Assembly (NCBI RefSeq): GCF_022700675.1
Contig: NZ_CP062182.1
Coordinates: forward strand, 930,001-994,000
Origin: Acinetobacter sp. ASP199
Lineage (GTDB): Bacteria; Pseudomonadota; Gammaproteobacteria; Pseudomonadales; Moraxellaceae
Direction: 5' to 3'
DNA length: 64,000 nucleotides
This document shows, piece after piece, positions 15,378 to 24,733 of this stretch; within the stretch, counting starts at the first letter, position 1; each line of letters starts with the position of its first letter. The notes under the pieces were generated by a model. It ran no database searches, was not told the DNA's origin, and saw only the letters and a list, made by a program, of their open reading frames with translations. A program made the translations under genes and the position numbers.

Positions 15378-16154
15378 TTAGAGCCAAGCCTGAGTATCAT
15401 CAGCGACAGGCGTACCTTGCGTGATATGCATAATCATAGAATGTGCAATGCTGCCTTTGAAGGGAATTTCTGGTAATGCATTCAGCTTAAAGAACTGTGC
15501 ATCACTAATCTCTTCTTCCTGCAGTTTGATCTCGCCAGAAGCGTATTCTGCTTTAAAGGCAATCATCAGATTACTTGGGAAGGGCCAAGGCTGGCTGGCA
15601 AGATATTGAATATTTTTAACCTTAATTCCGACTTCTTCTTGCGTTTCCCGACGGACCGCTTCTTCCAGAGTTTCACCAACTTCGACAAAACCGGCTATCA
15701 GCCCATACATCTGGCTGTTTTTATTGCGAGCATTTTTAGCCAGTAGAATTTCATCTTCACCACGGGTAATCACTGTAATGACACACGGTTGTACGCGTGG
15801 ATATTGACGGTAGTGGCAAGCTGGGCAGACCATGGCATATTCTACGGCATGGGCTTCGGTCGGTGTACCACAATGGCTACAGAAACGATGATTGCGACGC
15901 CATTCCAGTAGCTGTACAGCACGGCTGGCCTGTTCAAACTGACGAACATTCCAGTATTGCAGTAATTGACGGATCGGAACGAGTTGCAGACCTGGAGGAA
16001 TTGGTTCATCAGGAAGGAGGTCACGGGCAATCACCTGATCACCCGTACCGAGCTGTATGTCACTTGCGAGTGCTTCTACTTGGGGAAGCTGGAGATTTTC
16101 ATCGACTAAAAGTTGCTGTTGTTGAAAGATATACGCAAGTGACAATTTAGACAT
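15378..16154 (-). CDS. nudC: NAD(+) diphosphatase / RNA decapping Nudix hydrolase
   Basis: 258 residues. NudC hydrolyses NADH to NMNH and AMP and removes NAD caps from RNA. A zinc ribbon is visible ('CSHCGTP' and 'CPACHYRQYPR', four Cys). The Nudix box 'GFVEVGETLEEAVRRETQEE' follows, then the family-diagnostic 'SQPWPFPSNLM'. Its ATG overlaps the fimL stop (the two frames share position 16154), so the two are one transcription unit. Confidence 0.94.
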   Translation of the reverse strand: MSKLSLAYIFQQQQLLVDENLQLPQVEALASDIQLGTGDQVIARDLLPDEPIPPGLQLVPIRQLLQYWNVRQFEQASRAVQLLEWRRNHRFCSHCGTPTEAHAVEYAMVCPACHYRQYPRVQPCVITVITRGEDEILLAKNARNKNSQMYGLIAGFVEVGETLEEAVRRETQEEVGIKVKNIQYLASQPWPFPSNLMIAFKAEYASGEIKLQEEEISDAQFFKLNALPEIPFKGSIAHSMIMHITQGTPVADDTQAWL

Positions 16155-17797
16155 TAGGCTACAGTTTTCAGTTTTTGACTACTGTCCAATGCTACCTTAA
16201 ACATCGACTGTAATACAGGCTGTTTGCTCTTTAAATTGTCAATGAGCATATCTGCGCTGGCGAGTGGATCGAGCACGCGATTGACATCATCTGCACTCAG
16301 TGCAGTAGATGATTCAATACGGCCTTGGATAAAGTCAGCCGTTGTGCTGAGTGCAGCCTGGCCATTTTCAGCATTCAGGAACAGCATTGCACCCGCAATT
16401 TCACGGATCTGGTTTGGTAAGCTTTCCAGTGCCTGCAGGTTATGGTCCTGCAAGTAATTGGTCAGGGTGTGGCTTGCAAGTTCGATCAGCGCTTTGGTCT
16501 CGCTCAGTAAAGCAGCATGTGCTTCATCCAGACGATCCAGTGAAATATTCATGTTATTGACACGGAGCTGTAAACGGCTAGAGGTGTGATGACGTTCCAG
16601 CACCCCAATCGAGTTCATCGCAGACAGAATCACATTCATGAGCCGTTGGGCAAAGCCTTCATCTTTCAGAATTTCAGCCTGGCTGAGTGAAGCAGCCTGA
16701 CGGGTGAGGTCAATATAAGCTTCATTCAGGTTCAACACCTTGAAGATGTTCGCCAGGCTATTCAGTTGAATCTGCAATTCCTGGGTCTTTTCAGCTGTCA
16801 TGTTCTGATAGTTATATTCGATGTCATTACGGATCTGAGCCATTTCTGCAGTCACCAGATTACTGATGGTATGCATGGTTTCAAAATCAGGACCATACAA
16901 ATGACGGCTGAATACCTGTAACTGCGTATCGGTCAGCGAGTCCTCACCGATATTCAGCTTGCTACGGATATGATGGGCAATATCATCTTCCTGGCTGATA
17001 CATAAGCTCAAGATATTGGCCAAATCAGCAATGTTCGCCTTGAAACGGTCTGGTGCATTGAAATACTGTGCCATATTACGCTCAACACTGATCAGGGTGC
17101 GCAGACGTGGTTCGTTGATCAGGATCTCATCGATATGGTTGAATGCCACATAAACCAGATTCCAGTACTGTTTGCTTGGATGCTGCTCAGAAAGGCCAGT
17201 CAGATAAGTCCCCACCAGTTTGATCGCTTGTAAGTCCAGATCACTTTCTTCCTGCTTGAGCAGTTTATTCAGCGATAATTTGTACAGGCGATGCACATAA
17301 GCAGATTTTTCCAGTCCGGGTGCTTGTGGCAGATCAAAATCAGGCGTGATCAGGTCGAGCAGGGGCTCAATCTGATGGCCTTCAGTGGTCAGTGGCTTGC
17401 CCAGAGCAAGTTCCAGCCGGTTTAAAGTATCCAGCAAAAATTGTGGAATTTTGACTTCACGTAAGCAAATGAATTCGATATAGCGCTTCAGCATGGTCGT
17501 CCCTTCACTGAGGGCGATCACTTCCGCTGTGTTCACGCTGGCAGGATTCCCCATGATCTTGCGCATAAGCTCAGCAGAATATTGAGCAACTTTGGCCAGG
17601 CTTGGCATATCGATCAGTGCAAGAACTTGTGCGCACTGCTCGAACTGGTTGAGCGCATCATCAATCCCAAATGGCAAGGTCTGATCTTCTACCAGTGTGC
17701 TGACTGCTGATTCAACCAATTTGATCGAATTATCAACCTCATTTTTTATTATCAGTAAAGCCGTAGGGTCAAAATGTATAGAGGTTTGGTAAGACAT
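16154..17797 (-). CDS. fimL: FimL-like scaffold protein (twitching motility/cAMP signalling)
   Basis: 547 residues, alpha-helical throughout, with no catalytic motifs. The sequence resembles the N-terminal Hpt-like part of ChpA/PilL but lacks the phospho-accepting His domains, CheA kinase and receiver, which is the hallmark of Pseudomonas FimL (about 550 residues). FimL there links PilG and FimV to adenylate cyclase CyaB and type IV pilus function. In Acinetobacter a role in twitching and natural competence is expected but inferred. An ATG preceded by GAAAGGTGCAGATC is the start. It is cotranscribed with nudC. Confidence 0.75.
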   Translation of the reverse strand: MSYQTSIHFDPTALLIIKNEVDNSIKLVESAVSTLVEDQTLPFGIDDALNQFEQCAQVLALIDMPSLAKVAQYSAELMRKIMGNPASVNTAEVIALSEGTTMLKRYIEFICLREVKIPQFLLDTLNRLELALGKPLTTEGHQIEPLLDLITPDFDLPQAPGLEKSAYVHRLYKLSLNKLLKQEESDLDLQAIKLVGTYLTGLSEQHPSKQYWNLVYVAFNHIDEILINEPRLRTLISVERNMAQYFNAPDRFKANIADLANILSLCISQEDDIAHHIRSKLNIGEDSLTDTQLQVFSRHLYGPDFETMHTISNLVTAEMAQIRNDIEYNYQNMTAEKTQELQIQLNSLANIFKVLNLNEAYIDLTRQAASLSQAEILKDEGFAQRLMNVILSAMNSIGVLERHHTSSRLQLRVNNMNISLDRLDEAHAALLSETKALIELASHTLTNYLQDHNLQALESLPNQIREIAGAMLFLNAENGQAALSTTADFIQGRIESSTALSADDVNRVLDPLASADMLIDNLKSKQPVLQSMFKVALDSSQKLKTVA

Positions 17798-17924
17798 TGA
17801 TCTGCACCTTTCCTGAAGTTTTATCTAATAGTTGAGTCCTGCTGCAATTGGCAGGACATCTTTGTATTTACTATAACTGAACTGTTATTTTTTTTAACAT
17901 AAATTGTTAACTGAATAATGGATT

Positions 17925-19328
17925 TTATTTTGCGAAAAGGCAAGGTGCTCCATGTTTTTCTTCATATTGTTTGACCCAGTTCTCATGAGCGCTCAATTCT
18001 TCGTCAGACGGTAAAATCACCGGCAAGTCAATTTCAATTTTTACGCTACCTGAACCGGCATTCTGTTCTTCACTCTGAGACAGGGCATCCATATCAAAAG
18101 ACACCTGACCACCAGTCATCGCCAGGTAAACATCTGACAGGATTTCCGCATCGAGCAAGGCGCCATGGAAGGTACGGTCACGCTGTGGGATTTCATAACG
18201 ACGCACTAGGGCATCCAGAGAGTTTTTCTGGCCCGGATGACGTGACTTGGCCATTGCCAGTGTATCGGTGACTTCACATACTTCTGACAGGGTCTGGAAA
18301 CCAGCACGCTTGAACTCCATATCCAGGAAGTTCATATCGAAGGTCGCGTTATGCGCAATGATTTCTGCGCCTTTCAGGTAATCGAACAGAACTTGAGAAA
18401 TATCCTCAAATAAAGGTTTGTCTTGCAGGAACTCATCGGTAATACCGTGGACATTGACTGAATCGCCGACCGGCTTCTTCGGATTGATATAGATATGAAT
18501 CGAGCTGCCGGTGAGTTTACGATTCACCATTTCAATGGCACCAACCTCAATAATCCGGTCACCATCCTGATAATAGAAACCGGTGGTTTCAGTATCAAGA
18601 ATTAGTTGACGAGGACCGTATATATCTAATGTGGCTGGAGTAATCACAATCTGCGGGTGCAGTTGGTTCTCCGCCGGAGCTTGTTCAGTAACGACGGACT
18701 CATTGCTTAAATCAGTTTCCATTGTCAGTTCAGTTTCATCTTCCATGAGTTCATCCATTTCTTCAGCTTCAGCCAGTTCCAGGCCAAACGGGTCATCCAG
18801 TAACCAGTCCTTTTCAGGCTTTTTTATATCTTGTGTTTTTGTCTCGGTGCTTGCTGCAAAATGAATTGCTGGAACATGACGGGATTTTTCGCCATTTTTT
18901 AAGGCGAGATCTGCCCCCAGATTTGCCAGCTGATCGGCCATTTCATTGCCCTCATGACCGGCGTGTCCTTTGATCCAGTGCCAGTCAATGTCACGACCCT
19001 GGCATACCGCATCCAGCTGTTTCCATAAGTCCGGGTTTTTGACATCTTTCCAGTTTTTGCGTTTCCAGCCTTCAATCCATTCAGTGATACCTTTTTTGAC
19101 ATAGTTGGAATCGGTCCAGATCACCAGCTTGGCATCTTTCGGGCAGACAGAAATCCCTTCAATGGCAGCCATCAGTTCCATACGGTTATTGGTGGTCTGA
19201 AGCTCGCCGCCATAAATTTTATGCTCATCCGAACCATGCTGAATGTAAGCACCCCAACCACCTACAGCGATTTCCTTACCATTGCCGCGGCATGCGCCAT
19301 CCACATACAGTGTGATTGTTTGAGACAT
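17925..19328 (-). CDS. rnhA-dnaQ: Fused RNase HI / DNA polymerase III epsilon subunit
   Basis: 467 residues from the ATG at 19328. The frame is open to 19475, but the extra 49 residues are not RNase H-like and the first true residues are MSQTITLYVDGAC. RNase HI (1-150) keeps its acidic active site: Asp in 'YVDGACRGNG', Glu in 'NNRMELMAA', Asp in 'IWTDSNYVK', Asp in 'NEMADQLANLG'. An acidic linker (about 165-235) leads to the DEDDh exonuclease: 'LILDTETTGF', 'HNATFDMNFLD', 'FHGALLDAEILSDVY'. RNase H removes RNA from hybrids; epsilon proofreads replication. The end 'SAHENWVKQYEEKHGAPCLF' fits DnaQ. Fusion of the two is typical of Acinetobacter. Confidence 0.94.
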   Translation of the reverse strand: MSQTITLYVDGACRGNGKEIAVGGWGAYIQHGSDEHKIYGGELQTTNNRMELMAAIEGISVCPKDAKLVIWTDSNYVKKGITEWIEGWKRKNWKDVKNPDLWKQLDAVCQGRDIDWHWIKGHAGHEGNEMADQLANLGADLALKNGEKSRHVPAIHFAASTETKTQDIKKPEKDWLLDDPFGLELAEAEEMDELMEDETELTMETDLSNESVVTEQAPAENQLHPQIVITPATLDIYGPRQLILDTETTGFYYQDGDRIIEVGAIEMVNRKLTGSSIHIYINPKKPVGDSVNVHGITDEFLQDKPLFEDISQVLFDYLKGAEIIAHNATFDMNFLDMEFKRAGFQTLSEVCEVTDTLAMAKSRHPGQKNSLDALVRRYEIPQRDRTFHGALLDAEILSDVYLAMTGGQVSFDMDALSQSEEQNAGSGSVKIEIDLPVILPSDEELSAHENWVKQYEEKHGAPCLFAK

Positions 19329-19534
19329 AAACCAAATCCGATCAAAAAAGAACAAGCTGAGCAGGATATTGTATAACGCAAATACGTTTGAATAATCCAT
19401 ATCTCCGCGATTTTTTAATTTCTTGTAACATTTAACGTCAAATCGCGGTAAATTATTAGCTTGTGTCGTCGACATGCTTAATTAAAATGGCATATCTAAA
19501 AAATAAATTTTATACAAGTTGTTTGGATTTCTTT

Positions 19535-22500
19535 ATGTATAAGCAAACCGCATTCATGTGGCAGCCATCGTTACCTTCATTCTTAAAAGTCTCAGTTCTC
19601 GGCACTGCGCTTGCCTCCTTAGGTTTAACGGGTTGTTCGACGACACAAAGTGCGGCAGGGTCCAAACATAAACAAACAAGTTCTAATTATTTAGGCGCCG
19701 ACAGTCTGGATAGCCTGGAAGATCTTTTATCTGCAACTGATATGCGTGCGGTAGAAGGCGATCGATTATTGGTGCTGAAACACGGTGACGTGTGGAAACG
19801 TATGACTGTCGGTTTCAAGATGAACCTGGATATCTGGAATCCACGTATTGATGCCCAGTGTGGCTGGTTTGCATCACGTCAACCTTATCTGGAGCGTTTA
19901 AGTGCACGTGCTTCACGTTATTTATATTATACCGTGAAAGAAGCTGAACGCCGTGGTATGCCGACTGAACTGGCATTGCTTCCAGTCATTGAAAGTTCAT
20001 ACGATCCGGCAGCAACCAGTAGTGCGGCTGCGGCGGGTTTGTGGCAGTTTATTCCAAGTACCGGTCGTATTTATGGTTTAAAACAGACCTCGATGTATGA
20101 CGGTCGCCGTGATGTGGTTGAATCGACCCGTGCTGCCTATGAGTTTTTAGGCGCACTATATAATCAGTTCGGTTCATGGGAACTGGCTTTAGCAGCTTAC
20201 AATGCCGGTCCAGGTCGTATCCAGCAGGCGATTAACCGTAATAAGGCAGCCGGTCTGCCAACCGATTACTGGTCACTGAAGTTGCCGCAAGAAACCATGA
20301 ACTATGTTCCTCGTTTCATGGCAGTGGCGCAGATTGTAAAAAATCCGGCCAAATATGGTGTGAACCTGCCTCCAATTGCTAACCGTCCGCACTTTCGTGA
20401 AGTCAGTGTTGGGGCAACCAGTCTAAATGAAATTGCTGCAATTACAGGTTTAAGTCGGGCTGAACTGTATCAATTAAACCCGGGTCATCGTGGCGACCGG
20501 ATTGATCCGGATAGTCCGCGCCGTATTCTGATTCCAGCTGACCTGAGTCCATCCATTGATGAAAAGCTGAAAAAGCTTCAATCATCTTCAGGCTTATGGG
20601 CAAGCACTAACAGTAATTTGCCGAAGAATAATCAGACGATTACGCCAGTAAAAACCACACCACCTGAGCTAAATAGTAAAACAATTACACCAATAAAAAC
20701 GACACCACCTGCAATCACTGCATCGACGACGACTACCGTTAAACCTGCAACCCCTGTAGCTGCTACTGTAAGCAAAGCGACGCCGATAACGACTACAACT
20801 AGTGTGGCTGCTGCAACATCAACAGCTGCAAGTACAACCACACCAAATCTGACTGCCCAAAGCAAGACCCGGGTCAGCACACCAAAAGGTTCTTCAGCTT
20901 TGGCTGATTTCGCTGCGAAGAGTGAATTACCGATTCCAAGCGCACCGCGTATTCCAGTTGCAGTGACACCGGTCACACCCGTACAACCGATTCAGGTTGA
21001 ACCGGCAATTTCTGCAGCCGAACGAGAACAGATTCAAGCGGCAGTTATGGCAGAGGAAATTCCAAAGTCTGTCGATGAAATCCTGAAGCCGGTGGCGACA
21101 GCCGCAGAACAGGCAGAAGTGGTAGAAGAGCTGAAAGCACTGGCACCTGCGGGTACCGAAATTGTTGATCCTTATGATGGCAAGATTAAGCTGACAGCGA
21201 TTCAGACCAGCCTTTCTGTAGCAGAACAGCAGGGTAAAGAACTGACCAAAGGTTTCTCTTATCCAAAAGGCGTAGCGGAAAATACCAAGGCAGATTCAGT
21301 CGAAGCTAAATTGAACCAAGGTAAGAACTACGTTAAAACAGATTCGGAAGTTGTGGTTGTTGCACCAAAAGGTAAGCGTAGTACCTATACGGTTTTACCG
21401 GGTGACAACCTGGCTTTGATTGCGGCTAAAAATGGGGTGAACTGGCGTGATGTGGCGAAATGGAACCAGATTGATCCAAATGCTACTTTATATGTCGGTA
21501 CCACCATCTATCTTTATGACGCCAAGCCTGTACAGGAAGCAGCAAAACCTGCTGCAAAACCAGAAAGCTATGTGGTTCAAGCCAATGATTCTCTTACCGG
21601 TGTAGCCAACCAGTTTGGTTTAACAGTAAAACAGCTAGCAGACTATAATGGTTTGAGCACGACCAGCGGTTTATTTGTTGGTCAAAAATTATCATTAAAA
21701 GAAACCGCTGCTTCTAAAGCAAAAGTTGAAGAAGCGAAAAAAGCGGAAAGCACCAAAGTTCAGACGAAGACTTATATTGTTCAGCGCGGTGAATATCTAA
21801 AGCTAATTGCAGACCGTTATGCACTTTCAAATGCGGAACTGGCTGCGTTGACGCCAGGCTTAACGTCAGGCAGCAGTCTGATGGCAGGCCAAAAAATCAA
21901 TGTGCCTGTAAACGAAGTTGAATCTGCAAGCTCAAGCAAGAAAGTTGAGCAGAAGTTTGAAAATATTAAAGTCGATCAGACTGCCACTGAAAACTATCAG
22001 GTAAAACGCGGTGAGACGCTGTATAGCATTGCCAATCAGACCAAACTCAGTGTGGCTGAACTGGCAGCGTTAAATGGCTTTGCGGCCAATGGTGGTTTGC
22101 GTATTGGTCAAACGATCAAGATTCCTGCGGGCAGCACTGTGCCAGAGAATTATACTGTGCAGTCGGGTGATACCCTGACAGGGATCGCAGCCAAATATAA
22201 CCTGAGCATGGATCATCTGGCGAACCTGAATGGTTTGTCCCGTAATGCGGGTCTGAGAGTAGGACAACGTCTGAAATTGACCGGAGACGCGGAAGCAGTT
22301 CGTGAAACTGTGACTGAACAGGCGGTGAAAGGTGTGAAGCCAGACAGCCATGTAGTGAAATCAGGTGAAACCCTCAGTTCAATTGCGCGCAAGTACAAGT
22401 TACAGCTGAAATATCTGGCTGAACTGAATGATTTGTCTGTATCGAGTCCATTACGTGTTGGACAGCGTCTGAAGATTGATGGTGATCTGCCAGAAAGTAA

Positions 22501-22846
22501 AAAGGTCGATGGGATCAAAGCAGTAAGCACGACTGTTTTATCTAAAGCGACAGAAAGCTATACCGTAAAGTCAGGTGAATCACTTAACGCGATTGCCAGT
22601 CGTTTGGGAATTACTACGACAGAACTTGCCAGCTTAAATAATCTGCGTGCTAATGCAGGCTTGCGTGTGGGTCAAAGTCTGCAAGTGCCTAAACGGATTA
22701 CGGAATATAAAATCATGCGTGGCGATACACTGATCGGTTTGGCCTCACGTTATGGTATGGACAGTAGTACACTGGCAGAAATGAATGACCTGAAACCGAA
22801 TACTCAACTGCGTATCGGGGATGTGATCAAGGTTCCAAATCTCTAA
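19535..22846 (+). CDS. mltD: MltD-like membrane-bound lytic murein transglycosylase with eight C-terminal LysM repeats
   Basis: About 1103 residues from ATG 19535 (ATG 19556 also possible; the frame opens at 19463). A lipoprotein signal ends at 'LASLGLTGC'. The SLT domain is at about residues 120-270, with catalytic Glu in 'PVIESSYDP' and 'AAAGLWQFIPSTGRIYGL'. A degenerate LysM-like unit near 290 precedes a Thr/Pro/Ala-rich linker at about 365-460. From about 615 to the C-terminus come eight LysM modules ('YTVQSGDTLTGIAAKYNLS' type) that bind peptidoglycan. E. coli MltD has 452 residues and two or three LysM, so this one is greatly enlarged. It cleaves glycan strands giving 1,6-anhydro ends. 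Divergent from rnhA-dnaQ. Confidence 0.9.
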   Translation: MYKQTAFMWQPSLPSFLKVSVLGTALASLGLTGCSTTQSAAGSKHKQTSSNYLGADSLDSLEDLLSATDMRAVEGDRLLVLKHGDVWKRMTVGFKMNLDIWNPRIDAQCGWFASRQPYLERLSARASRYLYYTVKEAERRGMPTELALLPVIESSYDPAATSSAAAAGLWQFIPSTGRIYGLKQTSMYDGRRDVVESTRAAYEFLGALYNQFGSWELALAAYNAGPGRIQQAINRNKAAGLPTDYWSLKLPQETMNYVPRFMAVAQIVKNPAKYGVNLPPIANRPHFREVSVGATSLNEIAAITGLSRAELYQLNPGHRGDRIDPDSPRRILIPADLSPSIDEKLKKLQSSSGLWASTNSNLPKNNQTITPVKTTPPELNSKTITPIKTTPPAITASTTTTVKPATPVAATVSKATPITTTTSVAAATSTAASTTTPNLTAQSKTRVSTPKGSSALADFAAKSELPIPSAPRIPVAVTPVTPVQPIQVEPAISAAEREQIQAAVMAEEIPKSVDEILKPVATAAEQAEVVEELKALAPAGTEIVDPYDGKIKLTAIQTSLSVAEQQGKELTKGFSYPKGVAENTKADSVEAKLNQGKNYVKTDSEVVVVAPKGKRSTYTVLPGDNLALIAAKNGVNWRDVAKWNQIDPNATLYVGTTIYLYDAKPVQEAAKPAAKPESYVVQANDSLTGVANQFGLTVKQLADYNGLSTTSGLFVGQKLSLKETAASKAKVEEAKKAESTKVQTKTYIVQRGEYLKLIADRYALSNAELAALTPGLTSGSSLMAGQKINVPVNEVESASSSKKVEQKFENIKVDQTATENYQVKRGETLYSIANQTKLSVAELAALNGFAANGGLRIGQTIKIPAGSTVPENYTVQSGDTLTGIAAKYNLSMDHLANLNGLSRNAGLRVGQRLKLTGDAEAVRETVTEQAVKGVKPDSHVVKSGETLSSIARKYKLQLKYLAELNDLSVSSPLRVGQRLKIDGDLPESKKVDGIKAVSTTVLSKATESYTVKSGESLNAIASRLGITTTELASLNNLRANAGLRVGQSLQVPKRITEYKIMRGDTLIGLASRYGMDSSTLAEMNDLKPNTQLRIGDVIKVPNL

Positions 22847-22873
22847 AGCCGAAATGATACAGGGAGTATCTGA

Positions 22874-24715
22874 ATGCCGTTTGCTGCTGCAAAGCGCCTG
22901 ATTTATATCTGTGGAATTTCGGTCATTACTCAGGGGGCTTGGGCTGCACTGCAGACTACCCCTTATATTGCCATTCATAGCCAGCCCAAATATGCCGGGC
23001 TGGCACATTTACCCTATGCTAATCCTGCAGCGCCTAAAGGCGGTTATCTCAGCCAGTCTGCCAATGGTACCTTTGATAATCTGAATGCCATGAACGGTAA
23101 AGGTACGGCGGCAGATGGGGTGGAATATCTTTTTGATAATCTCATGGTCAGTTCACTGGATGAGCCGGGCGTGATGTATCCCTTACTGGCGGAAAAAGTT
23201 ACCTATGATCCGAAAAAAACTGCCTATGTGATTTATCATCTGAATCCCAAAGCACGTTTTAGTGATGGTACGCCGGTCACTGCGGAAGATGTAAAATTCA
23301 GTTTTGATACATACACCACCAAGGGTAATCTGGGCTTGCAGATGTATCTGTCAGATCTGGATAAAACCGAGGTACTCTCCAGGTACCAGGTCAAGATGAG
23401 TTTTAAGTCGAATAATAATTCGGAAATGCCGCTGATCCTGGCACAGATGCCTATCCAATCTAAGAAAAACTGGCAAGGTAAAGACTTTAGCCGCATCACC
23501 ATGCAGCCAGTTTTGGGTTCAGGTCCTTATCTGATTGAAAGCATTGATGCAGGGCGCAGCATTAGCTATAAACGTAATCCGAATTACTGGGCCAAAGATC
23601 TACCTGTTAACCGGGGCAAATATAATTTTGACCGCCTGAAGTTTGTTTATTACCGCAATATGGATGTTAGTTTTGAGGGCTTTAAGTCTGGTCAATACAC
23701 CGTGCATCAGGAATACACCGCGCGTAAATGGGTAACTGAATATAATTTTTCTGCTATCAAGGACAAGATGGTGGTGAAATACAACTTCAACCATGAAAAC
23801 CCGATCCCGACGCAAAGCTTTGTGTTCAATACCCGTCGTGCACCAATGCAGGATATCCGCTTCCGTCAGGCTTTAACGTATGCCTATGATTTTGAATGGC
23901 AGAACAAGGCGCTGTTCTATGGTCAATACCACCGGTTACAAAGTTATTTTGCCAATAGTGAGCTGGAAGCGAAGGGCATCCCTTCAGCTGAAGAACTGGC
24001 GATTTTAAAGCCTTATCTGGCTAAGCTGGATCCGATTCAGCGTGCTGGTGTACTAAAAGACTGGAAATATTCAGTTTCGGATGCTTCAGGTTTTAATCGC
24101 AAGAATTTACTGATCGCGCGGGAATTATTACTCAAGGCGGGTTATCGTTATCACAATGCGCAACTGGTAGATCCAAAAGGTAAGCCGATTCGACTTGAGT
24201 TTCTGATTCATCAGGATGGTTTGCAACGGACCTTAATGCCTTTTATACGTAACCTGAAACGACTTGGGATCACGGTGAATATCCGTCATGTCGATGTACC
24301 TCAGTATATTGAGCGTATGCGCAGTAAAGATTTTGATATGACGACCAATGTCTTGCCACAATCGCTGAATCCGGGCAATGAGCAGGCACAGTTCTGGAGT
24401 AGTGCCTCGGCAGATCAGCCGGGTAACTACAATTATGCGGGTATCAAAAATGCTGTGATTGATGATGCCATTAGCAAGGTGATTCAGGCGCCGGATCGTA
24501 AGCAGTTGGTAATTCGAACCAAAGTTCTGGATCGTCTGTTGCGTGCTGGCTATTATCAGATCCCGACCTATGGGAAAGGCGGCAACTGGTATGCTTACTG
24601 GAATATGTATGAACAGCCAAAGATCAAGCCGAAGCTTGCGGTTGGATTTGACTTCTGGTGGAGTAATCCACAAAAAGCTGCACAAGTGAGCCAATATCTA
24701 CGTCGTCAAAAATAA
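22874..24715 (+). CDS. yejA: Peptide ABC transporter substrate-binding protein YejA
   Basis: 613 residues. A cleavable signal ends near 'TQGAWAALQT'. The rest is an SBP_bac_5 (cluster C) domain of normal length: 'LFDNLMVSSLDEPGVMYPLL', 'LNPKARFSDGTPVTAEDVKF', 'LGSGPYLIESI', 'SNPQKAAQVSQYL' at the end. YejA delivers oligopeptides (including microcin C in E. coli) to YejBEF. It starts a four-gene operon with 18- to -26-bp junctions. GGGAGTATCTGA precedes the ATG. Confidence 0.92.
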   Translation: MPFAAAKRLIYICGISVITQGAWAALQTTPYIAIHSQPKYAGLAHLPYANPAAPKGGYLSQSANGTFDNLNAMNGKGTAADGVEYLFDNLMVSSLDEPGVMYPLLAEKVTYDPKKTAYVIYHLNPKARFSDGTPVTAEDVKFSFDTYTTKGNLGLQMYLSDLDKTEVLSRYQVKMSFKSNNNSEMPLILAQMPIQSKKNWQGKDFSRITMQPVLGSGPYLIESIDAGRSISYKRNPNYWAKDLPVNRGKYNFDRLKFVYYRNMDVSFEGFKSGQYTVHQEYTARKWVTEYNFSAIKDKMVVKYNFNHENPIPTQSFVFNTRRAPMQDIRFRQALTYAYDFEWQNKALFYGQYHRLQSYFANSELEAKGIPSAEELAILKPYLAKLDPIQRAGVLKDWKYSVSDASGFNRKNLLIARELLLKAGYRYHNAQLVDPKGKPIRLEFLIHQDGLQRTLMPFIRNLKRLGITVNIRHVDVPQYIERMRSKDFDMTTNVLPQSLNPGNEQAQFWSSASADQPGNYNYAGIKNAVIDDAISKVIQAPDRKQLVIRTKVLDRLLRAGYYQIPTYGKGGNWYAYWNMYEQPKIKPKLAVGFDFWWSNPQKAAQVSQYLRRQK

Positions 24716-24733
24716 TAAGGAATATTACTGACA

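Noticed and set aside
20632..20976. Minus-strand Val-rich ORF inside the mltD-like gene
   Set aside because: It is the reverse of the Thr/Pro/Ala-rich linker. The plus frame has a continuous SLT-LysM protein.
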